Positions 52,797 to 60,486 of a stretch of 64,000 nt of DNA are shown piece after piece. Every line of letters starts with the position of its first letter. Position 1 is the stretch's first letter. Source of the DNA: Mycobacterium sp. MYCO198283. GTDB lineage: Bacteria > Actinomycetota > Actinomycetes > Mycobacteriales > Mycobacteriaceae. A program made the translations under genes and the position numbers. The notes beneath the pieces were generated by a model. It saw nothing but the letters and a program-made list of their open reading frames with translations, searched no databases and had not been told where the DNA came from. The stretch lies in assembly GCF_021213805.1 (NCBI RefSeq), contig NZ_JAJQJI010000001.1, positions 248,001 to 312,000 on the forward strand. Reading direction: 5' to 3'.

Positions 52797-54065
52797 ATGC
52801 GTCGACGCACCAAGCCCCGGCGGCTCCCGATCCTGACCACGGCGGCGATCGGGGCCACGCTCACCGCCAACGGCTACCGCCCGCTCACCCGGCGGGGCTA
52901 TGCCTCGCTGGGCGCCTTCGCCTATGGCGTCATCGTCACCGAGCTGCCGCTGCAGACGCTCGCCGCGCACGCCGGCGGGCTGCTGCTCGCGAGCCGCCGG
53001 GCGAGTGCGCGCGCACGGCTGGTCGCCTGGCTGGTCTCCGCGCTGACCTGGCTCGGCCTCGTCGGGCTGGACCGCATCGGCCGCCGCGCCGACGAGCCGC
53101 TCAAGGCTGCGCTCGACACTGGGCTGGGCATCGACCGGCGCCAGAACTCCGACGGGCTGTGGAAGCGGCCGGCGCCGGACGGGGCGACGGCCAAGCGGCC
53201 CGGCGCCGCGCGGATGCTGCGCATCTACCGCGACTACGCCCACGACGCCGACATCAGCTACGGAGAGTTCGGCGGCGCGAACCGGCTCGACATCTGGCGG
53301 CGGCCCGACCTCGACCGCCGCGGAAAGGCGCCCGTGCTCATCCAGGTGCCGGGCGGCGCCTGGATCACGGGAAGCAAACGCGGACAGGCGCATCCGCTGC
53401 TGAGCCACCTGGCCGAGCTCGGCTGGATCTGCGTGCCGGTCAACTACCGGCTGAGCCCGCGCAACACCTGGCCCGACCACATCGTCGACGTCAAGCGGGC
53501 CATCGCCTGGGTGAAGGAGCACATCGCCGACTACGGCGGCGACCCCGATTTCGTCGCGATCACCGGTGGCTCGGCGGGCGGCCACCTGTCGTCGCTTGCC
53601 GCGCTCACCCCGAACGACCCGCAGTTCCAGCCGGGCTTCGAGGACGCCGACACTTCGCTTCGGGCGGCGGTGCCGTTCTACGGCGTCTACGACTTCACCC
53701 ATCCCGACGGCTCGCAGCATCCGCTGATGGCGCCGGTGGTGGAGCAGCGGGTGTTCAAGCAGCCGCAAGCCAAGCATCCGGACAAGTATCAGGCGGCCTC
53801 GCCGATCAGCTACGTCGGTCCGGACGCGCCGCCGTTCTTCGTGCTGCACGGCGAGCAGGACACGTTGGTGCCGGTGCAGCAGGGCCGCGACTTCGTCGAC
53901 GCACTCCGCGGCGCGAGCCGGCAGCCGGTGGTCTACGCCGAACTGCCGATCGCCCAGCACGCATTCGACATCTTCGGCTCGCCGCGCGCCGCGCACGCCG
54001 CCGTGGCCGTCGAACAGTTCCTCGCCGAGATCTACGCCCAGCACCTCAGCTCACCGCGGAGATGA
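52797..54065 (+). CDS. Membrane-anchored HSL/LipM-type esterase
   Basis: 422 residues. Two N-terminal hydrophobic stretches (LGAFAYGVIVTELPLQ, LVAWLVSALTWLGLVGL) suggest membrane association. The alpha/beta-hydrolase core from ~residue 145 has the oxyanion motif VPGGAWITGSKRG, nucleophile Ser in ITGGSAGGHLS, Asp in LHGEQDTLVP and His in AQHAFDIFG. It resembles mycobacterial Lip enzymes with membrane segments (LipM/LipC/LipO group). ATG 52797. Its 3' end overlaps the convergent acetyltransferase gene by 20 nt. Lipid ester substrates are likely. Confidence 0.88.
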   Translation: MRRRTKPRRLPILTTAAIGATLTANGYRPLTRRGYASLGAFAYGVIVTELPLQTLAAHAGGLLLASRRASARARLVAWLVSALTWLGLVGLDRIGRRADEPLKAALDTGLGIDRRQNSDGLWKRPAPDGATAKRPGAARMLRIYRDYAHDADISYGEFGGANRLDIWRRPDLDRRGKAPVLIQVPGGAWITGSKRGQAHPLLSHLAELGWICVPVNYRLSPRNTWPDHIVDVKRAIAWVKEHIADYGGDPDFVAITGGSAGGHLSSLAALTPNDPQFQPGFEDADTSLRAAVPFYGVYDFTHPDGSQHPLMAPVVEQRVFKQPQAKHPDKYQAASPISYVGPDAPPFFVLHGEQDTLVPVQQGRDFVDALRGASRQPVVYAELPIAQHAFDIFGSPRAAHAAVAVEQFLAEIYAQHLSSPRR

Positions 54066-55038
54066 CCTGCCGCGCCACGTCGCGCAGGCCCGCGACCGTG
54101 GCGTCGTCGAGCGGCAGACCGTCGAGCGGCGGCACGTCGAACTCGGTGAAGACCACGCCGTGGTCGCGCTGGTAGGTGGCGCCGGCGCGGTCGAAGATCC
54201 GGCGCATCGCGACGTTGTCGGCGAGCATGCTGGCCGTGAACCGCTCGACGCCGCCGACGTGTGCGGCCACCGCCAGCGCCGCCATCAGCAGCGAGCCGAT
54301 GCCCCGGTGCTGGTAGTCGTCGGCCACCGTGAACGCGACCTCGGCCACCGTCGGCCGGACCTCCTCGCGGACGTATCGCGCGTCGGCGACCACCGGGCCA
54401 TCCGGCCCGCCGGACGCGTCGAGCACGACCCACACGAAGTGGTCGTCGTAGTCGACCTGGCTGAGGTAGTTGAGCATCGCCGCCGTCGGCTTGCGCACCG
54501 ACAGGAAGCGGCGGTACACCGTCTCCGGCGAGAACCGGACGTGGCCGTGCAGCACGCGGGCGCCGTCACCGGGCAGGACCGGCCGGATCAGGAGCTGGGT
54601 GCCGTCGCGCGTCTGCACCGGCACCGGCACCACGAACGCCGCCAGCCGCTGCCGCGCGGTGCGCACCAGCTGATCAGCGAGCCCGGGGATGTGCAGGAGC
54701 CGGTCGAACGCGTCGTGGTGCCCGACGTAACCGGTGACGTCGTCGCGGGCGGTGACGGTGGCGGTGCGGGCCGCGTCGCGCAGCAACGCGATCTCGCCGA
54801 CGACGACGCCGGGCAGCAGCGTGGCCTCGACGCAGCTGCCGTCCGGCGCGGAGTGGACGACGGCAGCGGTGCCGGCCGCCAGCAACAGGAACGTGTCGGA
54901 GCGCTCGCCCTGCGTCATCAACACCGTGCCCGCCGCGGCGTGCACCGGCTCCAGCAGCTCGGCCAACGAGGCGACGTCGTCGTGGCTGCAGCCGGCGAAC
55001 ATCGCCAGCGCCGTCAGGTCGGCGGGTGGTACCGGCAT
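54046..55038 (-). CDS. cAMP-dependent protein lysine acetyltransferase (Pat/KATmt)
   Basis: 330 residues. Residues ~1-130 form a cyclic-nucleotide-binding domain, whose phosphate cassette is VVGEIALLRDAARTATVTA. Residues ~150-310 form a GNAT acetyltransferase, with likely general-base Glu in TVAEVAFTVADD and the acetyl-CoA loop YQHRGIGSLLM. This is the architecture of mycobacterial Rv0998/MSMEG_5458, where cAMP switches on acetylation of acyl-CoA synthetases and other proteins. ATG 55038; an upstream extension to 55239 lacks similarity. Confidence 0.94.
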   Translation of the reverse strand: MPVPPADLTALAMFAGCSHDDVASLAELLEPVHAAAGTVLMTQGERSDTFLLLAAGTAAVVHSAPDGSCVEATLLPGVVVGEIALLRDAARTATVTARDDVTGYVGHHDAFDRLLHIPGLADQLVRTARQRLAAFVVPVPVQTRDGTQLLIRPVLPGDGARVLHGHVRFSPETVYRRFLSVRKPTAAMLNYLSQVDYDDHFVWVVLDASGGPDGPVVADARYVREEVRPTVAEVAFTVADDYQHRGIGSLLMAALAVAAHVGGVERFTASMLADNVAMRRIFDRAGATYQRDHGVVFTEFDVPPLDGLPLDDATVAGLRDVARQVISAVS

Positions 55039-55439
55039 CGGATTCAACGGTAGTCGCGCGCGGATTCGGGCGGGTGTGAACGGGCCGAACGTGGTCGATT
55101 CGAGAACGTTGGCGGAAGAAATAAATAGAAACTCGAACGTGCGTACCTGTCGGGAGTGGTCTGACCTGCGCGAACGGATTGCCGCCTCACCACCCGCGGT
55201 CGCAGTTGTCCCGACAAGATGAACGAACACCCGTGCCAAGCGCTTCCTGACCTGCAGCAGACCTCAGTCATACTCGGTGCAGTGGTGGAGCGTGAATTGT
55301 TGCGTTGGCTGGTCGACGGCGGTGGGCCGGCGGCTGAGCGCTGTCTGTGGTGGCTCGTCGACGACCCGCCGGAACGGCGGGACAGTGTTGATCTGATGTG
55401 GCCTGCCATGCCGTGGGTGTTATGACGGGAAACCCCGGA
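55039..55439. other. 401-nt stretch without a supported gene
   Basis: It follows the start of the acetyltransferase gene and begins the second accessory block. A 68-codon open frame at 55219-55425 (+) codes LLRWLVDGGGPAAERCLWWLVDD and similar sequence but has no recognised relative. A toxin partner for the antitoxin-like gene at 55440 is not found here. The AT-rich patch near 55109-55130 could be a promoter for the acetyltransferase. Confidence 0.5.
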
Positions 55440-55694
55440 TCAGGGCAGTCCATAGCGGCGGCGTAGCTCCTCGCCGCTGATCGTGTTCCCAGCGGCGTAG
55501 TCGGCATCTGCAACAGCAAGTTCGTCCCATAGGTCAGTTTCGGCTCGCCAGCTCTCCATCGAGGTTCGATCTGCCTTGTCCATCGCATCAGCCACCGCGT
55601 CGAGTCCGTCCGCGGCTCCGGAGTTGTCATCGTCGTCCGACACGAAATCGATTCTGGGCGTTGTCTCACATCTAGAGAAAACGAGACGTCTCAT
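55440..55694 (-). CDS. Antitoxin-like small acidic protein, orphan
   Basis: 84 codons from ATG 55694. A GTG at 55643 (VSDDDDNSG) may be the real start and gives 67 residues. The acidic N terminus and the C-terminal WDELAVADADYAAGNTISGEELRRRYGLP (read in parts) look like small type II antitoxins of actinobacteria, in which a helix plus the GxxISxEELRxRxGL tail binds the toxin. No RelE/MazF/VapC-like gene follows on the same strand. Family assignment is tentative. Confidence 0.4.
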   Translation of the reverse strand: MRRLVFSRCETTPRIDFVSDDDDNSGAADGLDAVADAMDKADRTSMESWRAETDLWDELAVADADYAAGNTISGEELRRRYGLP

Positions 55695-55711
55695 GTCTTC
55701 TCTCGCAGGTC

Positions 55712-56608
55712 CTACTCAGGAGTGTTAAGCGCTCCGCTGTGCGGATGCCAGTCACGGATGGCAATTGCAAACTCTTCAGGCGCGTCGGACATGGGGTAGT
55801 GGCCAACGCGGTGCAGCGTCCTCGTCGTGTGGTTGGGAAATGTGAGTTCCAGCCGTTTGCGGTACTTATCAGTAAAAATTAGGTTTGAGTCGCCCCAGAC
55901 GATCAGGGTCGGCAGACTAGAAACGGGCGCAAGGTGTTCCACTAGCTGGATGAAGAACTCTCGCGCGCCCACAAGGTCCGCTGGCTGTGTTGCGGAGGCA
56001 CGGCGTTGTTCCGGTGTGGATGTCGCGTTGCGGTAGTGCGCCATCTCCGCGCTTGTCACTTTGCGTCGCTTGTGCGTTGTCGGGATGAAGTAGTTGACGA
56101 GCGGATTGAATCGCCCCATCAGTGCGCGGCCGACTGGGTTCCCCATGCCCCGTGAGGCAACTTCGCTGAACAGATCACCGTTGAGCGGCCACGCCCAGGT
56201 GTTGGTCAGGATGAGACGCTGGAACAGGTTCGGGCGCTGTTCTGCAGCGTAAAGCCCGAGTGGACCGCCCCAGCCGTGCGCAACCAGGGTCAGCTCGCTC
56301 AAGCCGAGTTGGTCGAGGAACGCCACGAGCAACTCGGCGTGATCGTCGGCATGGAACCCGTAATCGGGACCTGCGGTAGAGAGGCCGAACCCTGGGAAAT
56401 CCAATGCGACGCAGCGGAACTGCTCGCGCAGAGCGATGATGACGTCGCGGTAGACGAAGGACCAGACGGGGTTGCTGTGCAACATCAACAGCACCGGCCC
56501 TGAGCCCTCGTCGACGTAGTGCACGACGTTCCCGTCCACCTCCGCGAAGCGGCTTTCGAACGGGAACACCGTGTCATCGACCCACTCGGGCCTCTCAGTG
56601 GCAGTCAT
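55712..56608 (-). CDS. Haloalkane dehalogenase/epoxide hydrolase-like protein with Gly at the nucleophile position
   Basis: 298 residues of the alpha/beta hydrolase fold. LMLHSNPVWSFVYRDVI corresponds to the HGNP oxyanion segment of haloalkane dehalogenases, and VALDFPGFGLS follows. The nucleophile elbow reads LTLVAHGWGGPLG: residue 112, normally Asp (dehalogenase, epoxide hydrolase) or Ser, is Gly (codon GGC at 56273-56275 in complement). Acid Asp (VWGDSNLIF) and His (VGHYPMSD) are kept. ATG 56608 has GGGGAGGGG upstream. It is divergent from an HxlR regulator. It may be inactive, non-hydrolytic, or a recent mutant. Confidence 0.8.
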   Translation of the reverse strand: MTATERPEWVDDTVFPFESRFAEVDGNVVHYVDEGSGPVLLMLHSNPVWSFVYRDVIIALREQFRCVALDFPGFGLSTAGPDYGFHADDHAELLVAFLDQLGLSELTLVAHGWGGPLGLYAAEQRPNLFQRLILTNTWAWPLNGDLFSEVASRGMGNPVGRALMGRFNPLVNYFIPTTHKRRKVTSAEMAHYRNATSTPEQRRASATQPADLVGAREFFIQLVEHLAPVSSLPTLIVWGDSNLIFTDKYRKRLELTFPNHTTRTLHRVGHYPMSDAPEEFAIAIRDWHPHSGALNTPE

Positions 56609-56631
56609 GCGGACCCCTCCCCGGCTATGGT

Positions 56632-56667
56632 GCTTGATAGAAGCAAGCTAGGTAGAAATTATCAAGC
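56632..56667. promoter_or_regulatory. Inverted repeat between hydrolase and HxlR genes, candidate operator
   Basis: GCTTGATA at 56632-56639 is the exact reverse complement of TATCAAGC at 56660-56667, with a 20-base AT-rich centre containing AAGCAAGCT. It is the only marked dyad in the 71-nt divergent promoter, so it is the likely HxlR binding site. Confidence 0.6.
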
Positions 56668-56679
56668 GGATGGTGGGAA

Positions 56680-57327
56680 ATGAGTCGGAGCTACGGTCAA
56701 TACTGCGGACTGGCCCGGGCACTCGACGTCGTCGGTGACCGCTGGAACCTCCTAATCATTCGTCAGCTCCTCGTCGCCCCTGCGCGTTACCGGCAGCTTG
56801 CTGAAGGGCTTCCCGGCATCGCGACCAACCTGCTCACAGATCGGCTGCGTGACCTGGAAGCGGCCGACGTGATTGAACGCCGCCTGACCAATAACGACGG
56901 ACACGTCGTGTACGCGCTCACCCAATGGGGCGCCGACCTGCGAGGTCCCATCGAGGGCCTCGTCCGTTGGTCTACACCACTGATGATTCGCGGGCCCGAA
57001 GGTGATCAGTTTCGCTCAGAATGGCTGCTCATTGCCCTCCCGGCCCTCTTCGCGGGGCGAGTTCCCGCCAGGTGGCCGGCGACTATCGGGCTAGCCGTTG
57101 ACGGACGCGTGATCCAAATCCACGCGCTGCAAACAGGGATCGAACTAACGCCCCATGATGGCCGCGCGCTTGACGCCATCATCAGCACTGACGCCCACGT
57201 AGCACTCGGGCTGGCAGTGGGCATGCTCAACCTGGATCAGGTCCGCGCCATGGTCAACATCGAAGGCGACGAAGCCATAGTTCGAGACATCCTCGCCGCG
57301 GTCGAACCAAGCGCCAACGCTCAATAA
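56680..57327 (+). CDS. HxlR-family regulator with SCP2-like C-terminal domain
   Basis: 215 residues. The HxlR winged helix is CGLARALDVVGDRWNLLIIRQLL, followed by RYRQLAEGLPGIATNLLTDRLRDLEAADVIERR (read in parts); the near N-terminal Cys is the conserved family Cys. The C-terminal ~100 residues (ATIGLAVDGRVIQIHAL, DAHVALGLAVGMLNLDQ, EGDEAIVRDIL) resemble a sterol-carrier-protein-like sensor domain seen in many actinobacterial HxlR proteins. ATG 56680. It probably controls the divergent hydrolase and itself through the repeat at 56632-56667. Confidence 0.85.
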   Translation: MSRSYGQYCGLARALDVVGDRWNLLIIRQLLVAPARYRQLAEGLPGIATNLLTDRLRDLEAADVIERRLTNNDGHVVYALTQWGADLRGPIEGLVRWSTPLMIRGPEGDQFRSEWLLIALPALFAGRVPARWPATIGLAVDGRVIQIHALQTGIELTPHDGRALDAIISTDAHVALGLAVGMLNLDQVRAMVNIEGDEAIVRDILAAVEPSANAQ

Positions 57328-57498
57328 GTCTCATCCGTAGAGAAATTGTGCCTCTGACGATCTCGCCCCACCTTCGCGCGCGTGCTACTGGTAGCCGAGA
57401 ACTATATCTACCGGCGTCTCGAAGTTCCCAGCGTCGATCGGGTGGCCTTAAGTGAGCAAGGCGACGGACCTTGTCAGCACGACAGCCCGCATCTGCGA

Positions 57499-58416
57499 TT
57501 AAGCCTCCTCGCGACGCGCCTCGGAATCGAGCCGTTTCTGCTCGCTCACCTGGTCGTGCTCCTGATGGTCTGCGGTAGCCGAAGGCGCAGCCCCTCGCTC
57601 TTCGCCGTGCAGCGCAGCGGATCTGGGGCTTTCCGATGGCTCGACCGACGGTGCGGCTGACCTGTCGAGGTGCGGCACTGCGTAGCCCATCGCCGCTCGG
57701 ACTGCCAGCACATCATTCAACGGCGGATTGGCGGGATCGTCGCCAACTAGAACGAGTGAGCCGCTGTTCCCGACTCTCTCGACGGTCGCCGTTTTCGGAA
57801 GGGCCTGACGATCAAAGCGAGTCGTTTCATCGTCGGCGAGGAAGGTAGCCCAGCCCGCTGGGTGCCCAACTATTTGGCCATACGCGATGCCGCCGCCATC
57901 CAGTGGTTCATCAGGCTCGGCCTGCTCCCTTGTCAGGGAACTGCTAGACCATACAGCGCGCTGCGGTTCGAACGACGAAATGACGGCAGAGAGTATCGAT
58001 TTGGCGGTATTAGTGGTGTATAGGCTAGGGAAGCGTGAAGAGTCAGGGAAGTTGAGAAGAACGTTATTCCCGACGTGCTGGGATGTGACGTTCAGGTGCA
58101 TTGAAAGCGTGACGCCGCCATCCCTGTTCTCGCGGCTGTTCCACCAGTACACGGCGTAGCCGAGTTCTTCGATGACCTCGTTGCCGATGTCGGTGCGATT
58201 CCGTCCTGCGAAAAGGCGAGCGGCGAGGTCGGCGCGTTCAGTCGTCACTAGTGGCTGCTCAAGCGCTTCTCGCCGCGATCGGCCCTTGTCGCGCCAATTG
58301 GTCAGGAGGGGATCAAGATCGGCCAGTGACTCGAGCGACCTTGCGACCCGGTCGGCGCATTGGTCAACCGACTCCGCTCGCGCGTCCCAATATGCTCCGA
58401 GAAACGATCTCGTCAT
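57499..58416 (-). CDS. Imm52-type immunity protein
   Basis: 305 residues. The first ~225 match the immunity protein 52 pattern: FLGAYWDARAESVDQCADRVARSL (read in parts), LLTNWRDKGRSRREALEQPL, GYAVYWWNSRENRDGG and VGHPAGWATFLADDE. The last ~70 residues are charged, low-complexity and probably disordered. Imm52 proteins neutralise Tox-REase-5 nuclease toxins, whose domain is encoded 10 nt upstream on the same strand. ATG 58416. It is intact although the toxin gene is broken. Confidence 0.8.
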   Translation of the reverse strand: MTRSFLGAYWDARAESVDQCADRVARSLESLADLDPLLTNWRDKGRSRREALEQPLVTTERADLAARLFAGRNRTDIGNEVIEELGYAVYWWNSRENRDGGVTLSMHLNVTSQHVGNNVLLNFPDSSRFPSLYTTNTAKSILSAVISSFEPQRAVWSSSSLTREQAEPDEPLDGGGIAYGQIVGHPAGWATFLADDETTRFDRQALPKTATVERVGNSGSLVLVGDDPANPPLNDVLAVRAAMGYAVPHLDRSAAPSVEPSESPRSAALHGEERGAAPSATADHQEHDQVSEQKRLDSEARREEA

Positions 58417-58426
58417 TCAGTCTTCC

Positions 58427-58954
58427 TTACTGTGGAGGCACCCAGACAACGCGGATTTGCGGATAATCATGCATCAGCATTTCTCGGACCAGGTTGGCAC
58501 TTTCCTTCTCTGCGAACGTCCATTGGACCGGTGCTCCGCCAGCTGCCGCCACCTGGCGCGCAGCTTGGTCGAGTAGTGATTGCTCTCCTCGGAACCACGA
58601 TCGCCATCGGCCGTCGTCGATGAACTGCGAATAGTAACCCTTCGCATCGATGAGAACACCGTTACCGAAACCGTCGATCTTGACCCCATTAACGATGTAG
58701 TCCTCGGTAATCGGATGATCAGTGACCTGCATCTGGTAAGCGGCGGCCCGCGCCGACATCGATTCGTTCACAAGTCCCCATGCACCGGGACCGTGCACAG
58801 CGAGATCGCTGACCGCCGATGAGGCCCGGGCTCCGTTCTTCAGCGTGCCGATCGCTTGCGCTTGTTGTCCGGACCCGCCGGGACCGAACAACAGGTGGCC
58901 GTCGGGCGACAACTGGACCGAACTGAGGTCATTCTTTGAGTAGTCCGGAATCAT
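58427..58954 (-). CDS. Tox-REase-5 nuclease toxin domain (C-terminal part of a broken toxin gene)
   Basis: 175 codons from ATG 58954, open to 58427. The toxin domain reads AYQMQVTDHPITEDYIVNGVKIDG, GVLIDAKGYYSQFIDD with the D-x-K of a PD-(D/E)xK nuclease, WFRGEQSLLDQAARQVAAAGG and VQWTFAEKESA (all read in parts), the Tox-REase-5 pattern of polymorphic toxins. It is separated from its N-terminal parts (58965-59719) by a frameshift in an A6 run. Whether the domain alone is translated is unclear; MIPDYSKND is the first in-frame Met and has no clear ribosome site. Imm52 follows after 10 nt. Confidence 0.8.
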   Translation of the reverse strand: MIPDYSKNDLSSVQLSPDGHLLFGPGGSGQQAQAIGTLKNGARASSAVSDLAVHGPGAWGLVNESMSARAAAYQMQVTDHPITEDYIVNGVKIDGFGNGVLIDAKGYYSQFIDDGRWRSWFRGEQSLLDQAARQVAAAGGAPVQWTFAEKESANLVREMLMHDYPQIRVVWVPPQ

Positions 58955-58964
58955 CCCAAGCTGA

Positions 58965-59351
58965 TCAAGCGCATCGGCCAGGTTTTTTCAGCTGCGGCAG
59001 TTCCGCCATGGCCGCTAGCGCCTCCGGGCTGCCGGCACCGTGCACGTAGGCTTCCGCCGCTACCTTGTCGACGGCGGCCTGTGCGGCCTTGACCCGCTGC
59101 ATGGCCTCGATGGCTGCTCGGTTGTTGGCAGCGTTCACACCGGCGAGCACCGATGGACCCGTCTCGGGCGCGGTGATGTCATCGCCGCTCATCTGGCGAT
59201 CGGCGCCTGGCGCGGCGAACTAGGTATTCGGAGCCGCCCCGGTCGCCATACTGATCGCTGCCGCCAGTTCGCCGTCGACACGGGCGGCATCGGTCAGGAT
59301 CTTGTCGAGCCGGGCCTGCAGTTCGGCCATCTCGGCAATGGCAATGATCAT
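58965..59351 (-). pseudogene. Middle part of the broken T7SS-type toxin gene, with in-frame stop
   Basis: From 59351 the frame reads MIIAIAEMAELQARLDKIL, TDAARVDGELAAAISMATG, then a TAG at 59220-59222. The same frame continues as MSGDDITAPETGPSVLAGVN, NRAAIEAMQRVKAAQAAVD, YVHGAGSPEALAAMAELPQLK, a helical linker that normally joins the secretion domain to the toxin domain. It is out of frame with 59348-59719 by one base near 59378-59385, and with the toxin domain at AAAAAA (58983-58988). Confidence 0.75.
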
Positions 59352-59719
59352 GGGCGCCTTGGGATCGGCCCCGGGATGACCCGGCTGGTCGCCGGATCGA
59401 TTCGGTAGCCGGCGTTTACCGCGTCGGCTTCGAGTTGTGCCAAATCGTCCTTGACCCGCTGCATGTCATCGGCGGCATCCCGCGCGGCCTTCACCACGGC
59501 GAGCGCCTCGTTGCCGTGGGCGTCGAGATCCTTGCGCAGCTGCTCGTTGGCGGTCCTGGCGGCCTCGGCGGCCTTATCGCCCCACGTCCCGAACGCGGGC
59601 AACGTCGCAATGCCGTCGGGGGCCTCGAAGGCAGCCTCAGCGCGATTTCTGGTGGCGTGAAACACCTCGCGCACGTCGCCGGGATCCCAGCGCTCGATGT
59701 CGGCGACTGAAGGCGTCAC
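59348..59719 (-). pseudogene. N-terminal WXG/LXG-like secretion domain of the broken toxin gene
   Basis: 123 codons from GTG 59719: VADIERWDPGDVREVFHATRNRAE, LPAFGTWGDKAAEAARTANEQLRKDLDAHGNEALAVVKAARDAADDMQRVKDDL (read in parts), YRIDPATSRVIPGP. This helical-hairpin domain with a WGD turn opens many mycobacterial type VII-secretion-associated toxins. After VIPGP the frame is lost; a one-base shift restores GADPKAPMIIAIAE. The gene starts 12 nt after the stop of a small T7SS partner-like gene. Confidence 0.75.
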
Positions 59720-59731
59720 AGCGGAGGCACG

Positions 59732-59985
59732 CTACAAATCTACGCAGGCACTGCCCTCGTCACCGACCACTCCGATATCGGCAGCATTGCTGACTTCGGT
59801 CTCCGAAAAGCTCGCCGCCGAACCGCTCATCGCCTCGCCATGAGCAGAGAGGCGGCCATGGAGCACCGTCGTGTCGATCTGCCACTTCGCAACGGCGGCA
59901 AGCGCGGCCGCAGCTGTCACCGGGACTCCTGACTCCGCGTCATCGATCCGGCTGTCGCAGGCGACGTGCCGGGCGTGGAGCTCTT
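59732..59985 (-). pseudogene. 5'-truncated type VII secretion target (EspC-like) gene
   Basis: The frame read upstream from the stop at 59732 gives ELHARHVACDSRIDDAES, VPVTAAAALAAVAKWQIDTTVLHGRLSAHG, EAMSGSAASFSETEVSNAADIGVV, resembling the ~100-residue helical partners encoded before mycobacterial T7SS toxins. No proper start exists: coding character fades near 59985 and an in-frame stop lies near 60040, where the recombinase scrap begins. A GTG at 59920 would give only 62 residues. Confidence 0.55.
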
Positions 59986-60012
59986 CGGCGTGCCGCGGAC
60001 GACAGGAGGCGA

Positions 60013-60291
60013 TTGTCGACCACGACGCTGAAGCTGCCTACGAACTTTGTCGACGACGTACGCCAGCTCCTCGACGATGCGCTGACCGAGGAACAACGCA
60101 GCGTTGCCGAACTGCACGCAGCAGTCAGCCGCAAGCTCAGGGAACTGGAAGCGAAGGAGGATCGACTTCTCGACCTGCTCACCGACGATCGACTTCCACG
60201 CCGCCCTGGCGATGACGAGAAAGACCTCAGCCGACACCTCGGCAGCTGCATCGAAAAGCCCCCTTACGGGGGCCTCGAATCGAGCAACTGA
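60013..60291 (+). pseudogene. Serine recombinase C-terminal remnant
   Basis: The reading from 60013 gives LPTNFVDDVRQLLDDALTEEQRSVAELHAAVSRKLRELEAKEDRLLDLL, closely like the coiled-coil C-terminal part of large serine recombinases (pattern: ALxEEQxSxxELHxxLxxxLxxLdxkEerLLDLaaDg). The catalytic and zinc-ribbon parts are missing and the end degenerates after TDDRLPRR. It directly joins the truncated T7SS gene, suggesting that an integration or deletion event removed the start of the toxin locus. Confidence 0.55.
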
Positions 60292-60364
60292 CGATCATTC
60301 TTCCGCTCGATTGGCTCTTGCTCTTACCGACATCCCTCGACCGCAGCGAGCAAGACCTCTGTGG

Positions 60365-60437
60365 TGGAGCTAAGGGGAATCGAACCCCTGACCTACTCGA
60401 TGCGAACGAGTCGCGCTACCAACTGCGCCATAGCCCC
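60365..60437 (-). tRNA. tRNA-Ala (anticodon CGC)
   Basis: 73-nt cloverleaf on the minus strand: acceptor GGGGCTA pairs with TAGCTCC (one G-T pair), discriminator A. The D arm begins GGCGCAGTTGGTAGCGC, and the anticodon stem ACTCG/CGAGT encloses TTCGCAT, giving anticodon CGC. The T arm AGGGG-TTCGATT-CCCCT is complete. It separates the second accessory block from the glpR-galU cluster. Confidence 0.95.
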
Positions 60438-60486
60438 TGGTGGCTTGGAGGTTACCAGGCCGGCACCGGCAATCCGAAACGGGCAA

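Noticed and set aside
55219-55425. A toxin gene paired with the antitoxin-like gene at 55440
   Set aside because: The 68-codon frame is on the opposite strand and resembles no toxin family I know.
58975-58995. Programmed -1 frameshift at the A6 run of the toxin gene
   Set aside because: The shift needed to join the frames is +1 (or loss of one A), not -1, and other lesions exist upstream.
59940-60251. Minus-strand frames opposite the recombinase scrap
   Set aside because: They are antisense to a forward reading that clearly matches serine recombinase C-terminal sequence.
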